Shown here: positions 45,252-53,811 of the stretch, piece by piece
Layout: the number at the start of each line of letters is the position of its first letter
How positions within the stretch are numbered: position 1 is the first letter of the stretch
NCBI RefSeq assembly: GCF_040049255.1
Contig: NZ_JBDZDR010000002.1
Location: forward strand, 186,001 to 250,000
Length of the DNA stretch: 64,000 nucleotides
Origin: Pseudaminobacter sp040049255
GTDB taxonomy: Bacteria > Pseudomonadota > Alphaproteobacteria > Rhizobiales > Rhizobiaceae
Direction of reading: 5' to 3'
The notes under the pieces: generated by a model
The model's input: only the letters and a program-made list of their open reading frames with translations
The model's database searches: none
What the model was told of the DNA's origin: nothing
Position numbers and translations under genes: made by a program

Positions 45252-47198
45252 TCAATTAAGTTCCGAGGTGTCCGCCTCGAGGACCTCGATCGAGGAGGGC
45301 CTGGCTGCCCGGTATTCGGGCACCAGGTGCGACAGGAGCTCGATTACCCTGTCGGCATCTTCGCGCGCCGCCGCAGCCTCCAGGCTGGCAAAAGTGCGGT
45401 GCAGCAGCGTCTTGTCGATCACGCGCGGCGAGGCGATCACATAGCCCTCGTCGGTCTTGGCGTCCCGCACTTCCGAGGGATCGAACAGTTCCTCGTAGAG
45501 CTTTTCTCCAGGACGAAGCCCGACGAAAGAGATTTCGATGTCGGCATGCGGCCTGAAGCCCGCAAGCCGGATCATGCGTTCCGCCAGCTCCACGATGCGG
45601 ACGGGCTTGCCCATGTCCAGCACCATGATCCTGCCGCGCTCGCCCCGATGCCGCAGTGCGTGCGCAGACGCATGCAGGACCAGGCGCACTGCCTCGGGAA
45701 TGGTCATGAAGAAGCGCACGATGTTCGGATGCGTGACCGTCACCGGGCCACCGGCGGCGATCTGTTCCTGGAAGCGGGGCACGACGGAGCCGTTCGAGCC
45801 CAGCACATTGCCAAACCGCACGGTCTTGAAACGTGTGGACGCCAAACTCGCGTCCAGGGCCTGGCAATAGGCTTCCGCGGCGCGTTTCGTCGCCCCCATC
45901 ACGCTCGTCGGGTTCACCGCCTTGTCGGTGGAGATCATGATGAAGGCTTTGGCATCGTTGGCCAGCGCCGCGTCGGCCACGTTGCGGGTGCCGAGAATGT
46001 TCGTCTTGACGCCTTCGATCGGGTTGTCCTCGACCAGCGGAACATGCTTGAGCGCGGCCGCATGAAATACGACATCCGGCCGGTAGAGGCGGAAAATGTC
46101 GTTGACGCGGGTTGCGTCGCGCACATTTACGAACCGGGTGACGATCGGCAGCTTCGGATAGGTTTTGCGCAGCTGATTGTCGATCGTGTAGAGATGAAAC
46201 TCCGAACTGTCGGTGACGATCAGCAGCCCCGGATTGGAGGTGGCGATCTGCCGGCACAGTTCCGAGCCGATCGAGCCGCCAGCACCGGTAACCAACACCA
46301 CGCGCCCGTTGATCAGGTGGGCTATGCTTTCCGTGTCGGGCGCCACCTCGGGGCGTCCAAGCAGGTCTTCCAGTTCGATAGGCTTGGGTTCGGCAAGAAG
46401 GCTGCTGGTGACAGACAAGGTCGCCGTCATGTCGGGAATTCTGGTCACCTTCAGGCCTGAGCCTGTGGCCACTTCGAGGATCTCGTTCAGTCGCTGCCGG
46501 CTCGGCTGCTGCTCCGTGACGACCAGTTCCGAAATCTTCAAGCCGCCGCGTTCGAGGCGTCTTACATGGCTTTCCATGTCGGCCAGCGTGCCCACGACCT
46601 TGACGCCATGCACCATGCGCGAGCGGTTGCGCGGATCGTCATCGAAGATCGCGACCACCGACAGATTGCTGGCGCTGCTGCGCCTGGTGCTGCGGATGAA
46701 ACTCTCGGCGCTGTTCGAAAGCCCGAGAAGCACGACCTTGCGGCTCCTGTTCGCCCAGTTCGATCCGAAGAAACCCGCCTTCCAGTTGCCCTCCATCGCC
46801 AGCCGGTACACGACTCGCGTGGCAGACATGCCAGCGATCAGGAAGAGGGCTGACAGCACGGGAACGCTGCGCGGCATATTTACGCCGCGCGAGAGCAGGA
46901 AAGCTCCCATCGTGTAGACGCCGACTGCGACCACCGTCGCCTTCGTCAAGGCGCCCAGTTCCGAAAGCGACACGTAGCGCCAGGAGCCTTTCTGCACATT
47001 GAAAATGAAAAAGCAGGCAGCGCAGACGGCAGTGAACGAGGCCGTCTTTTCCCACATGCCGGGCACATGGGGCAGACGGATGTGCCCATACGCGCACAGA
47101 TAGGCGGAGAAGAACGCGCCTGCGGCGATTGCCAGGTCAAGCGCGATACTTCCGAGCCGCCAGAGATTGATTCTGCGCGCGCCGAAAAGCGAAATCAT
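45252..47198 (-). CDS. Membrane UDP-sugar 4,6-dehydratase (WbpM/CapD-like)
   Basis: 648 residues from the ATG at 47198. Four N-terminal membrane helices, a cytoplasmic CoA-binding-like Rossmann domain (KVVLLGLSNSAESFIRS), then the extended SDR domain with VTGAGGSIGSELCRQ, HAAALKHVPLVEDNP and STDKAVNPTSVMGATKR. As in WbpM and PglF, Met replaces the usual catalytic Tyr of YxxxK. Likely converts UDP-GlcNAc to the 4-keto-6-deoxy sugar. The reductase and sugar transferase nearby complete a route to a lipid-linked amino sugar. Confidence 0.9.
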   Translation of the reverse strand: MISLFGARRINLWRLGSIALDLAIAAGAFFSAYLCAYGHIRLPHVPGMWEKTASFTAVCAACFFIFNVQKGSWRYVSLSELGALTKATVVAVGVYTMGAFLLSRGVNMPRSVPVLSALFLIAGMSATRVVYRLAMEGNWKAGFFGSNWANRSRKVVLLGLSNSAESFIRSTRRSSASNLSVVAIFDDDPRNRSRMVHGVKVVGTLADMESHVRRLERGGLKISELVVTEQQPSRQRLNEILEVATGSGLKVTRIPDMTATLSVTSSLLAEPKPIELEDLLGRPEVAPDTESIAHLINGRVVLVTGAGGSIGSELCRQIATSNPGLLIVTDSSEFHLYTIDNQLRKTYPKLPIVTRFVNVRDATRVNDIFRLYRPDVVFHAAALKHVPLVEDNPIEGVKTNILGTRNVADAALANDAKAFIMISTDKAVNPTSVMGATKRAAEAYCQALDASLASTRFKTVRFGNVLGSNGSVVPRFQEQIAAGGPVTVTHPNIVRFFMTIPEAVRLVLHASAHALRHRGERGRIMVLDMGKPVRIVELAERMIRLAGFRPHADIEISFVGLRPGEKLYEELFDPSEVRDAKTDEGYVIASPRVIDKTLLHRTFASLEAAAAREDADRVIELLSHLVPEYRAARPSSIEVLEADTSELN

Positions 47199-47407
47199 TC
47201 CAATTTGTGTCCCCGAAGCGTTTGACGCCTCATTAAGGCCTTGAATATAAAGCCTCGGACCTCCCAATAACACAAAGGCGCCCAAATTGGCGATAGGGCC
47301 ACAGAAATGCCTTCGTTAATTCACCGGGTATTCAATGGCAGGCATTCTTGCCCCAACCTGGCAAGCGCCATACCAGCGCATGCCGGGCCGGCTGAGGCGG
47401 AACTGTC

Positions 47408-48364
47408 TTGACCAGGATTCTGGTCACAGGTTCGAGCGGCTTCGTCGGCGGTCACCTGCTGAGCAGGCTGGCCGAGGATGGGCACGATATCGCCATTGCG
47501 ACACGATCGCCGCTCGCGAATACCTTCGGCCGGGCTGAGACAATCGTCGTAGGCGGCCTCGGTCCGCACACCGATTGGAGCAGGGCGTTGGACGGCTGCG
47601 ATGCGGTTATCCACCTGGCGGCGCAGGTGCCGGGCCGTGGCGTCACGCCGGGCGATTTCGACAAGGTCAACAATCTCGGCACCGCCCGTCTCACCGAACA
47701 GGCTTTCGAAGCCGGCGTGAAGCTGTTCGTCCACTTGTCCAGCGTGCTCGCGGTGGCCGACAATTCAAGCGGCGCGCCGGTATCCGGCGATACCCTGTTG
47801 CGCGGGCCGGGCAACCCTTATGGCCTGTCCAAGCTGGCTGCCGAATCCCACGTCGCAAGCTTTTCGCGGCAAGGTCGCGGCGGCATCTCGATCCGGGCGC
47901 CGCTGGTCTACGGCTGGAACGCCAAGGGCAACTGGGCCCTGCTGCAGCGGCTGGCGGCTTCCGGGCTGCCACTGCCCTTTGCGGCGGTTCGCAACCGCAG
48001 AAGCCTGATCGCCGTCGACAACCTCGCCGATGCCATTGCGACGGTGGTGAACGCTCCGCTCATCGATCAGGAGAGAGGCGGTGTCTACGCGGTAGCGGAT
48101 TCCGAGTCCGTCAGCCTGGCTGAGCTGATCGGCTGGCTCCGGCAGGGCATGAAGCGCTCACCCGGGTTATGGGCTTTTCCCGAGAGCGGCTTGCGGGCGC
48201 TGTTGGGCGCGGCCGGGCAGGGCCGTGTCGCGCGCAGTCTTCTGGGCGACCTGGAGGTGGATTCCAGCCGCTTCCGCGCGGCCTTCCGATGGGCGCCTCC
48301 GCTCACGGCCCGGGAAGCCATATGTGCCTCTGCTGAGCGTTATCTTCTGGAACGGAGCGTCTAG
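47408..48364 (+). CDS. NAD-dependent epimerase/reductase (WreQ/WbpV-like 4-ketoreductase)
   Basis: 318 residues from TTG. Extended SDR: GSSGFVGGHLLSRL at the N terminus, HLAAQVPG, LSSVLAVAD and the catalytic YGLSK. Similar to WbpV/WreQ, which reduce UDP-4-keto-6-deoxy-GlcNAc to UDP-QuiNAc, though 4-epimerase function cannot be excluded. It lies 210 bp from the dehydratase on the opposite strand. Its stop overlaps that of the sugar transferase (CTAG). Confidence 0.85.
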   Translation: MTRILVTGSSGFVGGHLLSRLAEDGHDIAIATRSPLANTFGRAETIVVGGLGPHTDWSRALDGCDAVIHLAAQVPGRGVTPGDFDKVNNLGTARLTEQAFEAGVKLFVHLSSVLAVADNSSGAPVSGDTLLRGPGNPYGLSKLAAESHVASFSRQGRGGISIRAPLVYGWNAKGNWALLQRLAASGLPLPFAAVRNRRSLIAVDNLADAIATVVNAPLIDQERGGVYAVADSESVSLAELIGWLRQGMKRSPGLWAFPESGLRALLGAAGQGRVARSLLGDLEVDSSRFRAAFRWAPPLTAREAICASAERYLLERSV

Positions 48365-49026
48365 CCGCGCAGCCTGTCGCCTCGGCCGGCCCCGCGGAAA
48401 ACCGTGGCCCACAAAATTCGCAAGTCCACGGCGAGCGAGGCGCTCTTGGCATATTCGGCGTCGATCGCGGCCAGGCGCTTCGGGTCCGACATGTCGATGC
48501 CGCGTATCTGCGCCAGCCCGGTTATGCCCGGCCGCAGGGCGAGAAGGCCGTATTTCTGGCGTTCCCGAACAAGCTCGGTCTGCGTTGGCAGGCAGGGCCG
48601 GGGCCCGACGAAGCTCATTTCGCCTCGCAGCACGTTGTAGAGTTGGGGCAGTTCGTCCAGCTTGGTTCGGCGCAGGAAATGCCCCAGCGGCGTGACGAAG
48701 CTGACTGAGCCTTCATGCGAGGGCACCTCGGGCGTTTCCACGTGCATCGTCCGGAGCTTGTGGCAGTTGAAAATCTTGCCGTTCCGTCCAACCCGGCGTT
48801 GCGAGAAGATGCCCCCTCCCGGTGAGGTCAGGCGGACCGCCAGGACTCCGAGGCCGATGACCGGCGCGAGCGCGCAGATGCCAAGGATCGCGGCTAGAAG
48901 GTCGAAGCTCCGCTTCAGCACGGCCGACGCCTGCAGAGAGTTTTGCCAGATCGGTTCAATGCCATAGCCCCGCGCGAGAAAGATCGCCGCCATTTGGCTT
49001 TGGATCGAGCCGATGTCAAAGCGCAT
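48361..49026 (-). CDS. Undecaprenyl-phosphate sugar transferase (WreU/WbaP C-terminal type)
   Basis: 221 residues from the ATG at 49026; a frame open to 49152 overlaps the tRNA and is rejected, and Met at 48993 is possible. One membrane segment (FDLLAAILGICALAPVIGLGV), then the polyisoprenyl-phosphate hexose-1-phosphate transferase domain: GGGIFSQRRVGRNGKIFNCHKLRTM, FLRRTKLDELPQLYNVLRGEM and GPRP. It would start an O-antigen or exopolysaccharide unit on Und-P. Confidence 0.88.
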   Translation of the reverse strand: MRFDIGSIQSQMAAIFLARGYGIEPIWQNSLQASAVLKRSFDLLAAILGICALAPVIGLGVLAVRLTSPGGGIFSQRRVGRNGKIFNCHKLRTMHVETPEVPSHEGSVSFVTPLGHFLRRTKLDELPQLYNVLRGEMSFVGPRPCLPTQTELVRERQKYGLLALRPGITGLAQIRGIDMSDPKRLAAIDAEYAKSASLAVDLRILWATVFRGAGRGDRLRG

Positions 49027-49100
49027 GCCGCCGGAAATTGTGGGTATCGCGTGTGCCGCGCGCGGTCGCGAATTCGAAATAAGGAGACCGTCAATGAAGC

Positions 49101-49174
49101 TGGAGCGGGTAGCGGGAATCGAACCCGCGCGTTCAGCTTGGGAAGCTGACAAGCTACCATTACATCATACCCGC
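49101..49174 (-). tRNA. tRNA-Gly(TCC)
   Basis: 74 nt with encoded CCA. Acceptor GCGGGTA/TACCCGC, TGGTAG D-loop, anticodon stem-loop CAGCTTCCCAAGCTG with anticodon TCC, TpsiC arm GCGGGTTCGATTCCCGC. Confidence 0.96.
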
Positions 49175-49326
49175 GTACCGCCCCGAATATCATGGACCCG
49201 CGCCGGTCGGCAATCGCAAATCTCGCCGAGGCAGCATTCCGTGGGTAGCGGCGCTTGAACGTGCCGCCCAAACTCGCCTATGTGCGCACGAAGGCAATCG
49301 TAACGCGAATCGCAGGAGGACGACCC

Positions 49327-49590
49327 GTGTCCGAATTTACGCGCTTTCTCGGTGATACCCCGCTTCGGATCTTCCTCAAGCTGCTCGTGGTATCGTTTCT
49401 GGTGGGCATCGTGATGAGCTATTTCGGCTGGTCGCCCTATGATGTCTTCTACCAGATCCGCGATTTCGTGCTGCAGCTCTGGAACATGGGTTTCAAGGCG
49501 ATAGACCGCTTCGTGGGCTATTTCCTGCTGGGTGCCGCGGTGGTGGTGCCGGTCTTCGTCGTCCTGCGGCTTTTGAGCTATCGGCGCTGA
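49327..49590 (+). CDS. DUF6460-type small membrane protein
   Basis: 87 residues from the GTG at 49327 with AGGAGG in front. Two membrane segments (LKLLVVSFLVGIVMSYFGW and FVGYFLLGAAVVVPVFVVLRLL) with an amphipathic linker (YDVFYQIRDFVLQLWNMGF). A conserved Rhizobiales membrane protein of unknown function. Confidence 0.78.
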   Translation: MSEFTRFLGDTPLRIFLKLLVVSFLVGIVMSYFGWSPYDVFYQIRDFVLQLWNMGFKAIDRFVGYFLLGAAVVVPVFVVLRLLSYRR

Positions 49591-49698
49591 GCGTCGGCCA
49601 CGCGCGGGTGACAGGATGCAACCTCTCCTGACATCCGGCCCTTGCGCTAACCTGCGCGGATACTGCACATCGGGTCGTCTCGCACTGAAAGAACCGAC

Positions 49699-51045
49699 GT
49701 GGATCAGAACCGGTTGACGCAGAACGGCCCCACCGCATTCGAGGTAAGCAACCGGCGCGTGCTCGCCATCGCCATCCCGATGACGCTTGCCTACATCACC
49801 ACTCCCATGCTCGGCGTGGTGGACACGGCCGTTGTGGGGCAATTCGGGGACGCTGCCTTGCTGGGCGGTCTGGCCGCCGGCGCGATCGTCTTCGACGTGG
49901 TGTTCACCAGCTTCAATTTCTTGCGCTCCGGCACCACCGGTCTCGTCGCCCAGGCCTTTGGCCGGGGAGATACGGGGCAAGAGCGGGCAGTGCTGCTGAG
50001 AGCCGGAGCCATCGCGCTGGCCTGCGGCCTTGCGCTCATCCTGCTGGCACCGCTTGTTGCCGCGCTGGGCGAGTGGTTCATGGCGGCCGAGCCGCGCGTC
50101 ACCGCGGCCATGGACACCTATATCCGCATCCGGCTGCTTTCGGCGCCTGCATCGCTCCTGAACTACGCCATGCTCGGCTACTTCCTCGGGCGCGGGGAGG
50201 CTGGGATGGGCCTGTTCCTGCAACTCGTGCTCAACGGCGTAAACATCGCGCTGTCGGTCCTGTTCGGGCTTCACTTCGGCTGGGGCATCGAAGGGGTCGC
50301 CTGGGGCACTGTCTGTGGCGAAGCGGTCGCAATGCTGCTTGCCCTGGCAATCATCGCGCGCCGCTTCGCGGCGATGCCCAAGATTGCCTGGCGCGAGATT
50401 TTCGAAGCAACTGCGATGCGCCGCATGCTGGCGCTGAACGGCGACATCATGATCCGCTCTTTCGTGCTGATGGGGGCGTTCACGCTGTTGACGCGCCAGG
50501 CTGCGCAGATTGGTACGGTGACGCTCGCCGCCAATGCGGTGCTGATGCATTTCTTCATGGTGTCGAGCTATTTCCTCGACGGCTTCGCCACCGCCGCCGA
50601 GCAGTTGGCCGGCAGGGCGGTCGGCGCGCGCTATCTGCCGGCGTTCAACCGGGCCATCAGGCTGACGTCGCTGTGGGGATTTGCGCTCGCAGGGGTGGCA
50701 AGCATGGTGGTGCTGCTGTTCGGCGAAAGGCTGATCGGCCTGGTCACCACCGCCGAGGCAGTGCAGGCGGAGGCCGCGATCTACTTGCCGTGGGCTGCCT
50801 TCACCGCGCTAAGCGGCGTCATGGCCTTTCAGATGGATGGGGTCTTCATCGGCGCGACCTGGTCACGCGACATGCGCAACATGATGCTTTTGTCATTCGC
50901 GGCCTTCGTGGCGTCGCTTGCGGTGTTCGGCCACTTTTTCGGCAATCATGGGCTCTGGGCGGCACTGCACGTGTTTCTCATCGCGCGCGGCTTGAGCCTG
51001 TTGTCGATCGTGCCAAGGAACGTGCGCGCCACCTTTGCCGGCTGA
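49699..51045 (+). CDS. MATE family multidrug efflux transporter
   Basis: 448 residues from GTG, about 12 membrane segments in two related halves. Conserved MATE features: IPMTLAYITTPMLGVVDTAVVGQFGD, then FDVVFTSFNFLRSGTTGLVAQAFGRGD, and the second-half copy VSSYFLDGFATAAEQLAGRAVGA. It probably exports cationic drugs or metabolites by H+ or Na+ antiport. The closest kin are the DinF-like MATE branch. Confidence 0.9.
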   Translation: MDQNRLTQNGPTAFEVSNRRVLAIAIPMTLAYITTPMLGVVDTAVVGQFGDAALLGGLAAGAIVFDVVFTSFNFLRSGTTGLVAQAFGRGDTGQERAVLLRAGAIALACGLALILLAPLVAALGEWFMAAEPRVTAAMDTYIRIRLLSAPASLLNYAMLGYFLGRGEAGMGLFLQLVLNGVNIALSVLFGLHFGWGIEGVAWGTVCGEAVAMLLALAIIARRFAAMPKIAWREIFEATAMRRMLALNGDIMIRSFVLMGAFTLLTRQAAQIGTVTLAANAVLMHFFMVSSYFLDGFATAAEQLAGRAVGARYLPAFNRAIRLTSLWGFALAGVASMVVLLFGERLIGLVTTAEAVQAEAAIYLPWAAFTALSGVMAFQMDGVFIGATWSRDMRNMMLLSFAAFVASLAVFGHFFGNHGLWAALHVFLIARGLSLLSIVPRNVRATFAG

Positions 51046-51066
51046 GCACATCAGCCGGAAAAGCGG

Positions 51067-52155
51067 TCAGTCGAGCGTGCGGTCGGCCCAGTGGGCCAGG
51101 CGCGCACCCCGTATCTCGCTCAGGCTGGAAATGCCTTCCGCCTCGGCGAAGCGGGCCATGCCTTCAACGATGCGCGCCGGCATGGTCGGCCCGGCATAGA
51201 TCATCCCGGTATAAAGCTGCACCAGGTCGGCGCCGGCGCGGATCTTCTCCAGCGCGGTGTCGCTCGAGTTCACGCCGCCCACACCGATGATCGCGACGTC
51301 AGGGCCGAGCAGCCGGCGCATCTTGGCCAGCACGATGGTAGAGCGCGCGAACAGCGGCTTGCCCGAGAGACCGCCGGTCTCATTGCGTTGCGAGCTGGCG
51401 AGGTGAGGGCGGGAGATGGTCGTGTTGGAGACGATGATGCCCTCGACGCCTTTCTCCACAACCTCGGCGGCAATATCCTCTAGGTCGGCCTCATGCAGGT
51501 CAGGCGCGATCTTGAGGAAGATCGGCGTCTTGCGGCCAAGCCGCGCCGCCTCTGCGTCGCGCGCGGCCATCACGCGGGAAAGCAGCTCGGCCAGGCTTTC
51601 GCGTGCCTGCATGTTGCGCAGGCCCGGCGTGTTGGGCGAGGAGATGTTGACCGTGAGGTAGCTGGCGTGGCGCGCAAAGCGCTTCACGCCAAGTTCGTAG
51701 TCGCCGATGCGGTCGGCGCTGTCCTTGTTGGCGCCGATATTGACGCCGACGATGCCGGGGCGCCCGGCGCGGGCGGCAAGCCGCTGCTCGCAGCGCTCGT
51801 GGCCTTCATTGTTGAAGCCCAGGCGGTTGATGACGGCCTCATCCTCGGTCAGGCGGAAGATGCGCGGCTTGGGGTTGCCGGACTGGGCAAGCGGCGTCAC
51901 CGTGCCGATCTCGGCAAAGCCGAAGCCCAGCCGCAGCAGCGCATCAGGCACCTCACCGTTCTTGTCGTAGCCTGCCGCCATGCCAAGCGGATTGGGAAAA
52001 TCGAGCCCGCACAGGGAAACGCGCAGCCGCGGGCTGGACACCGCCCTGCCGGGCAGCGGAACTCCGCAGCGCAGCGCGCGGATCGAAAGCCCGTGCGCCG
52101 TCTCGGGATCGAAAGTGAACAGCAGGTTGCGGCCGAGCGTGTCGAAAAGGCTCAT
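51067..52155 (-). CDS. pyrD: Dihydroorotate dehydrogenase (quinone), class 2
   Basis: 362 residues from the ATG at 52155, which overlaps the DUF952 stop (TGATG); a GTG one codon upstream is possible. Membrane-associated N-terminal helix (SLFDTLGRNLLFTFDPETAHGL), FMN barrel with NPLGMAAGYDKNGE, INRLGFNNEG, VNISSPNTPGLRNMQ (the Ser base of class 2) and IGVGGV. It oxidises dihydroorotate to orotate in pyrimidine synthesis. Confidence 0.95.
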   Translation of the reverse strand: MSLFDTLGRNLLFTFDPETAHGLSIRALRCGVPLPGRAVSSPRLRVSLCGLDFPNPLGMAAGYDKNGEVPDALLRLGFGFAEIGTVTPLAQSGNPKPRIFRLTEDEAVINRLGFNNEGHERCEQRLAARAGRPGIVGVNIGANKDSADRIGDYELGVKRFARHASYLTVNISSPNTPGLRNMQARESLAELLSRVMAARDAEAARLGRKTPIFLKIAPDLHEADLEDIAAEVVEKGVEGIIVSNTTISRPHLASSQRNETGGLSGKPLFARSTIVLAKMRRLLGPDVAIIGVGGVNSSDTALEKIRAGADLVQLYTGMIYAGPTMPARIVEGMARFAEAEGISSLSEIRGARLAHWADRTLD

Positions 52156-52502
52156 CACGCCTCCAGGGCCGGAAATACATGCGAGCCGCCCGCGTCCAGC
52201 GGCAGCGGCTTGACCCAGACGACCGCCTCAAGGTCCAGCGGCGCAAAAAGATGCGGAAACAGTGCCCCGCCGCGAGAAACCTCATATTTCAGCGCAGGGC
52301 CAAGCCTGGCCTCGTCGATGGCGACCAGCAGCAGGCCGTCCTGTCCGGCGAAATGCTTGGCCGCGGTTTCCCGCACCTGTTCTGCAGTGGAGAAGTGGAT
52401 GAAGCCGTCGGCAAGGTCCACCGGCGCGCCGGTGAAGGTGCCGGATGCCTCGGCCTCGCGCCAAAGCGCTTCGGGGCAAATTTTGTAGATGATCTGTCGC
52501 AT
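52155..52502 (-). CDS. DUF952 domain protein
   Basis: 115 residues from the ATG at 52502 (MRQIIYKICPEALWREAEASG). DUF952 signature: DLADGFIHFSTAEQVRETA and RGGALFPHLFAPLDLEAVVW. ADP-ribosyltransferase-like fold has been suggested for the family; function is unknown. It is the upstream gene of a two-gene unit with pyrD. Confidence 0.9.
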   Translation of the reverse strand: MRQIIYKICPEALWREAEASGTFTGAPVDLADGFIHFSTAEQVRETAAKHFAGQDGLLLVAIDEARLGPALKYEVSRGGALFPHLFAPLDLEAVVWVKPLPLDAGGSHVFPALEA

Positions 52503-52584
52503 GCGCGCCCTATAGTCCGAAAGCAGGAGCGGGGAAAGCGCCGCCCCTCGCAAATTCCGGCGCAACTTGCGAATGGAGGAACCC

Positions 52585-53025
52585 ATGCGTGCCACTGCCA
52601 TCGCCCTTACGGCAATTCTCGTCACGCAGGCAGCCGGTGCCCATGCCGAGCAAGAGCGCTACCGGCTCGAGAAGACGGAGAAGGGCTACGTGCGGATGGA
52701 CACGAAGACCGGCGCGATGTCGATCTGCGAGGACTATGGTGGCCAACTCGTCTGCAAGCTGGCCGCCGACGAGCGCGACGCCTATCAGGACCAAATCGAA
52801 CATCTGGAAAATTCGCTGAAGGCGCTCGAAAATCGCGTTGCCGCGCTCGAGAACAGGGAGGCCGCGGCGCCGGCGCTTCCCACCGAGGAAGAGTTCGAGA
52901 AGGGCATGGGCTACATGGAGCGCTTCCTCCGCCGCCTCATGGGCGTCGTCAAGGACATCGAAAGGGAGGACAACCCTTCGGAGGAGCCTGAAGAAAACCC
53001 GCAGCCCACGCCGAACAAGACTTGA
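52585..53025 (+). CDS. Secreted coiled-coil hypothetical protein
   Basis: 146 residues from the ATG at 52585 behind GGAGG. Signal peptide (MRATAIALTAILVTQAAGAHA), a small domain with two cysteines (YRLEKTEKGYVRMDTKTGAM, ICEDYGGQLVCK), a coiled coil (IEHLENSLKALENRVAALENRE) and an acidic Pro/Glu tail. Not assigned to a characterised family. Divergent from the DUF952-pyrD unit. Confidence 0.75.
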   Translation: MRATAIALTAILVTQAAGAHAEQERYRLEKTEKGYVRMDTKTGAMSICEDYGGQLVCKLAADERDAYQDQIEHLENSLKALENRVAALENREAAAPALPTEEEFEKGMGYMERFLRRLMGVVKDIEREDNPSEEPEENPQPTPNKT

Positions 53026-53278
53026 ACCTGGCATGACCCCGCGTTCGTTCTTGCCCGGAACGTCGGCCGAAAGGGCGCTCAACCGTAAGGCAAGTGGCCT
53101 GGCGTGAGGCATCGGCCAAGTGCCTGCCGACAGACGCGAATGTTCGTCCGACCTTGGCGCTCCTGTGTTGAATCACAATTCGCATTTTGCAATTCAGGGT
53201 TTTTGTTATGATGCCGCGCATCAGCCGCGCCCGAGAGGCGGACATCACGGCGCGCGGCCGCACCGTTGGGAGGGTTCA

Positions 53279-53698
53279 GTGCTCAAGGAATTTCAGGAAT
53301 TCATTTCGAAGGGGAATGTGATCGACCTGGCGGTCGGTATCATCATCGGCGGCGCCTTCACCCTGATCGTCAATTCGCTGGTCGGCGATATCGTGATGCC
53401 GGTCGTCGGCACGATTTTCGGTGGCTTCGACTTTTCCAACTACTTCCTGCCGCTGTCCTCCAAGGTTACCGCGACCACGCTGGCCGAGGCCAAGAAGCAG
53501 GGCGCGGTGTTCGCCTATGGCAACTTCATCACGGTGCTGATCAACTTCCTGATTCTTGCCTTCATAATCTTCCTGATGGTCAAGGGCGTGAACACGTTGC
53601 GCCGCAGACTCGTTGCAGAGAAGGCGGCCCAGCCGACCCCGCCGGCGCCCGAAATCGTGCTGCTGACCGAGATCCGCGACCTGTTGTCGAAGAAATAG
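53279..53698 (+). CDS. mscL: Large-conductance mechanosensitive channel MscL
   Basis: 139 residues from the GTG at 53279 with GGGAGG upstream. N-terminal amphipathic helix (LKEFQEFISKGNVIDLAVGI), TM1 with the gate (IIIGGAFTLIVNSLVGDIVMP), a short periplasmic loop, TM2 (FITVLINFLILAFIIFLMVKG) and a cytoplasmic helix (LLTEIRDLL). Opens under membrane tension to protect against hypo-osmotic shock. Confidence 0.96.
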   Translation: MLKEFQEFISKGNVIDLAVGIIIGGAFTLIVNSLVGDIVMPVVGTIFGGFDFSNYFLPLSSKVTATTLAEAKKQGAVFAYGNFITVLINFLILAFIIFLMVKGVNTLRRRLVAEKAAQPTPPAPEIVLLTEIRDLLSKK

Positions 53699-53723
53699 CG
53701 GTTGCTGGCGCAATGAAATTCGG

Positions 53724-53752
53724 AAAACCCCGGCCATTCTGGTCGGGGTTTT
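53724..53752 (+). terminator. Terminator of mscL
   Basis: AAAACCCCGGCC and GGTCGGGGTTTT form a 12-bp stem (one G-T pair) with a 5-base loop, followed by CTGTTT. Confidence 0.88.
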
Positions 53753-53811
53753 CTGTTTGATGGCTGGCAAGCCACCCGGCTGATTGGTTCCTATTAACGT
53801 CAGGATGCGAC

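Noticed and set aside
49027..49152. Longer start for the sugar transferase
   Set aside because: It would read through the tRNA-Gly gene.
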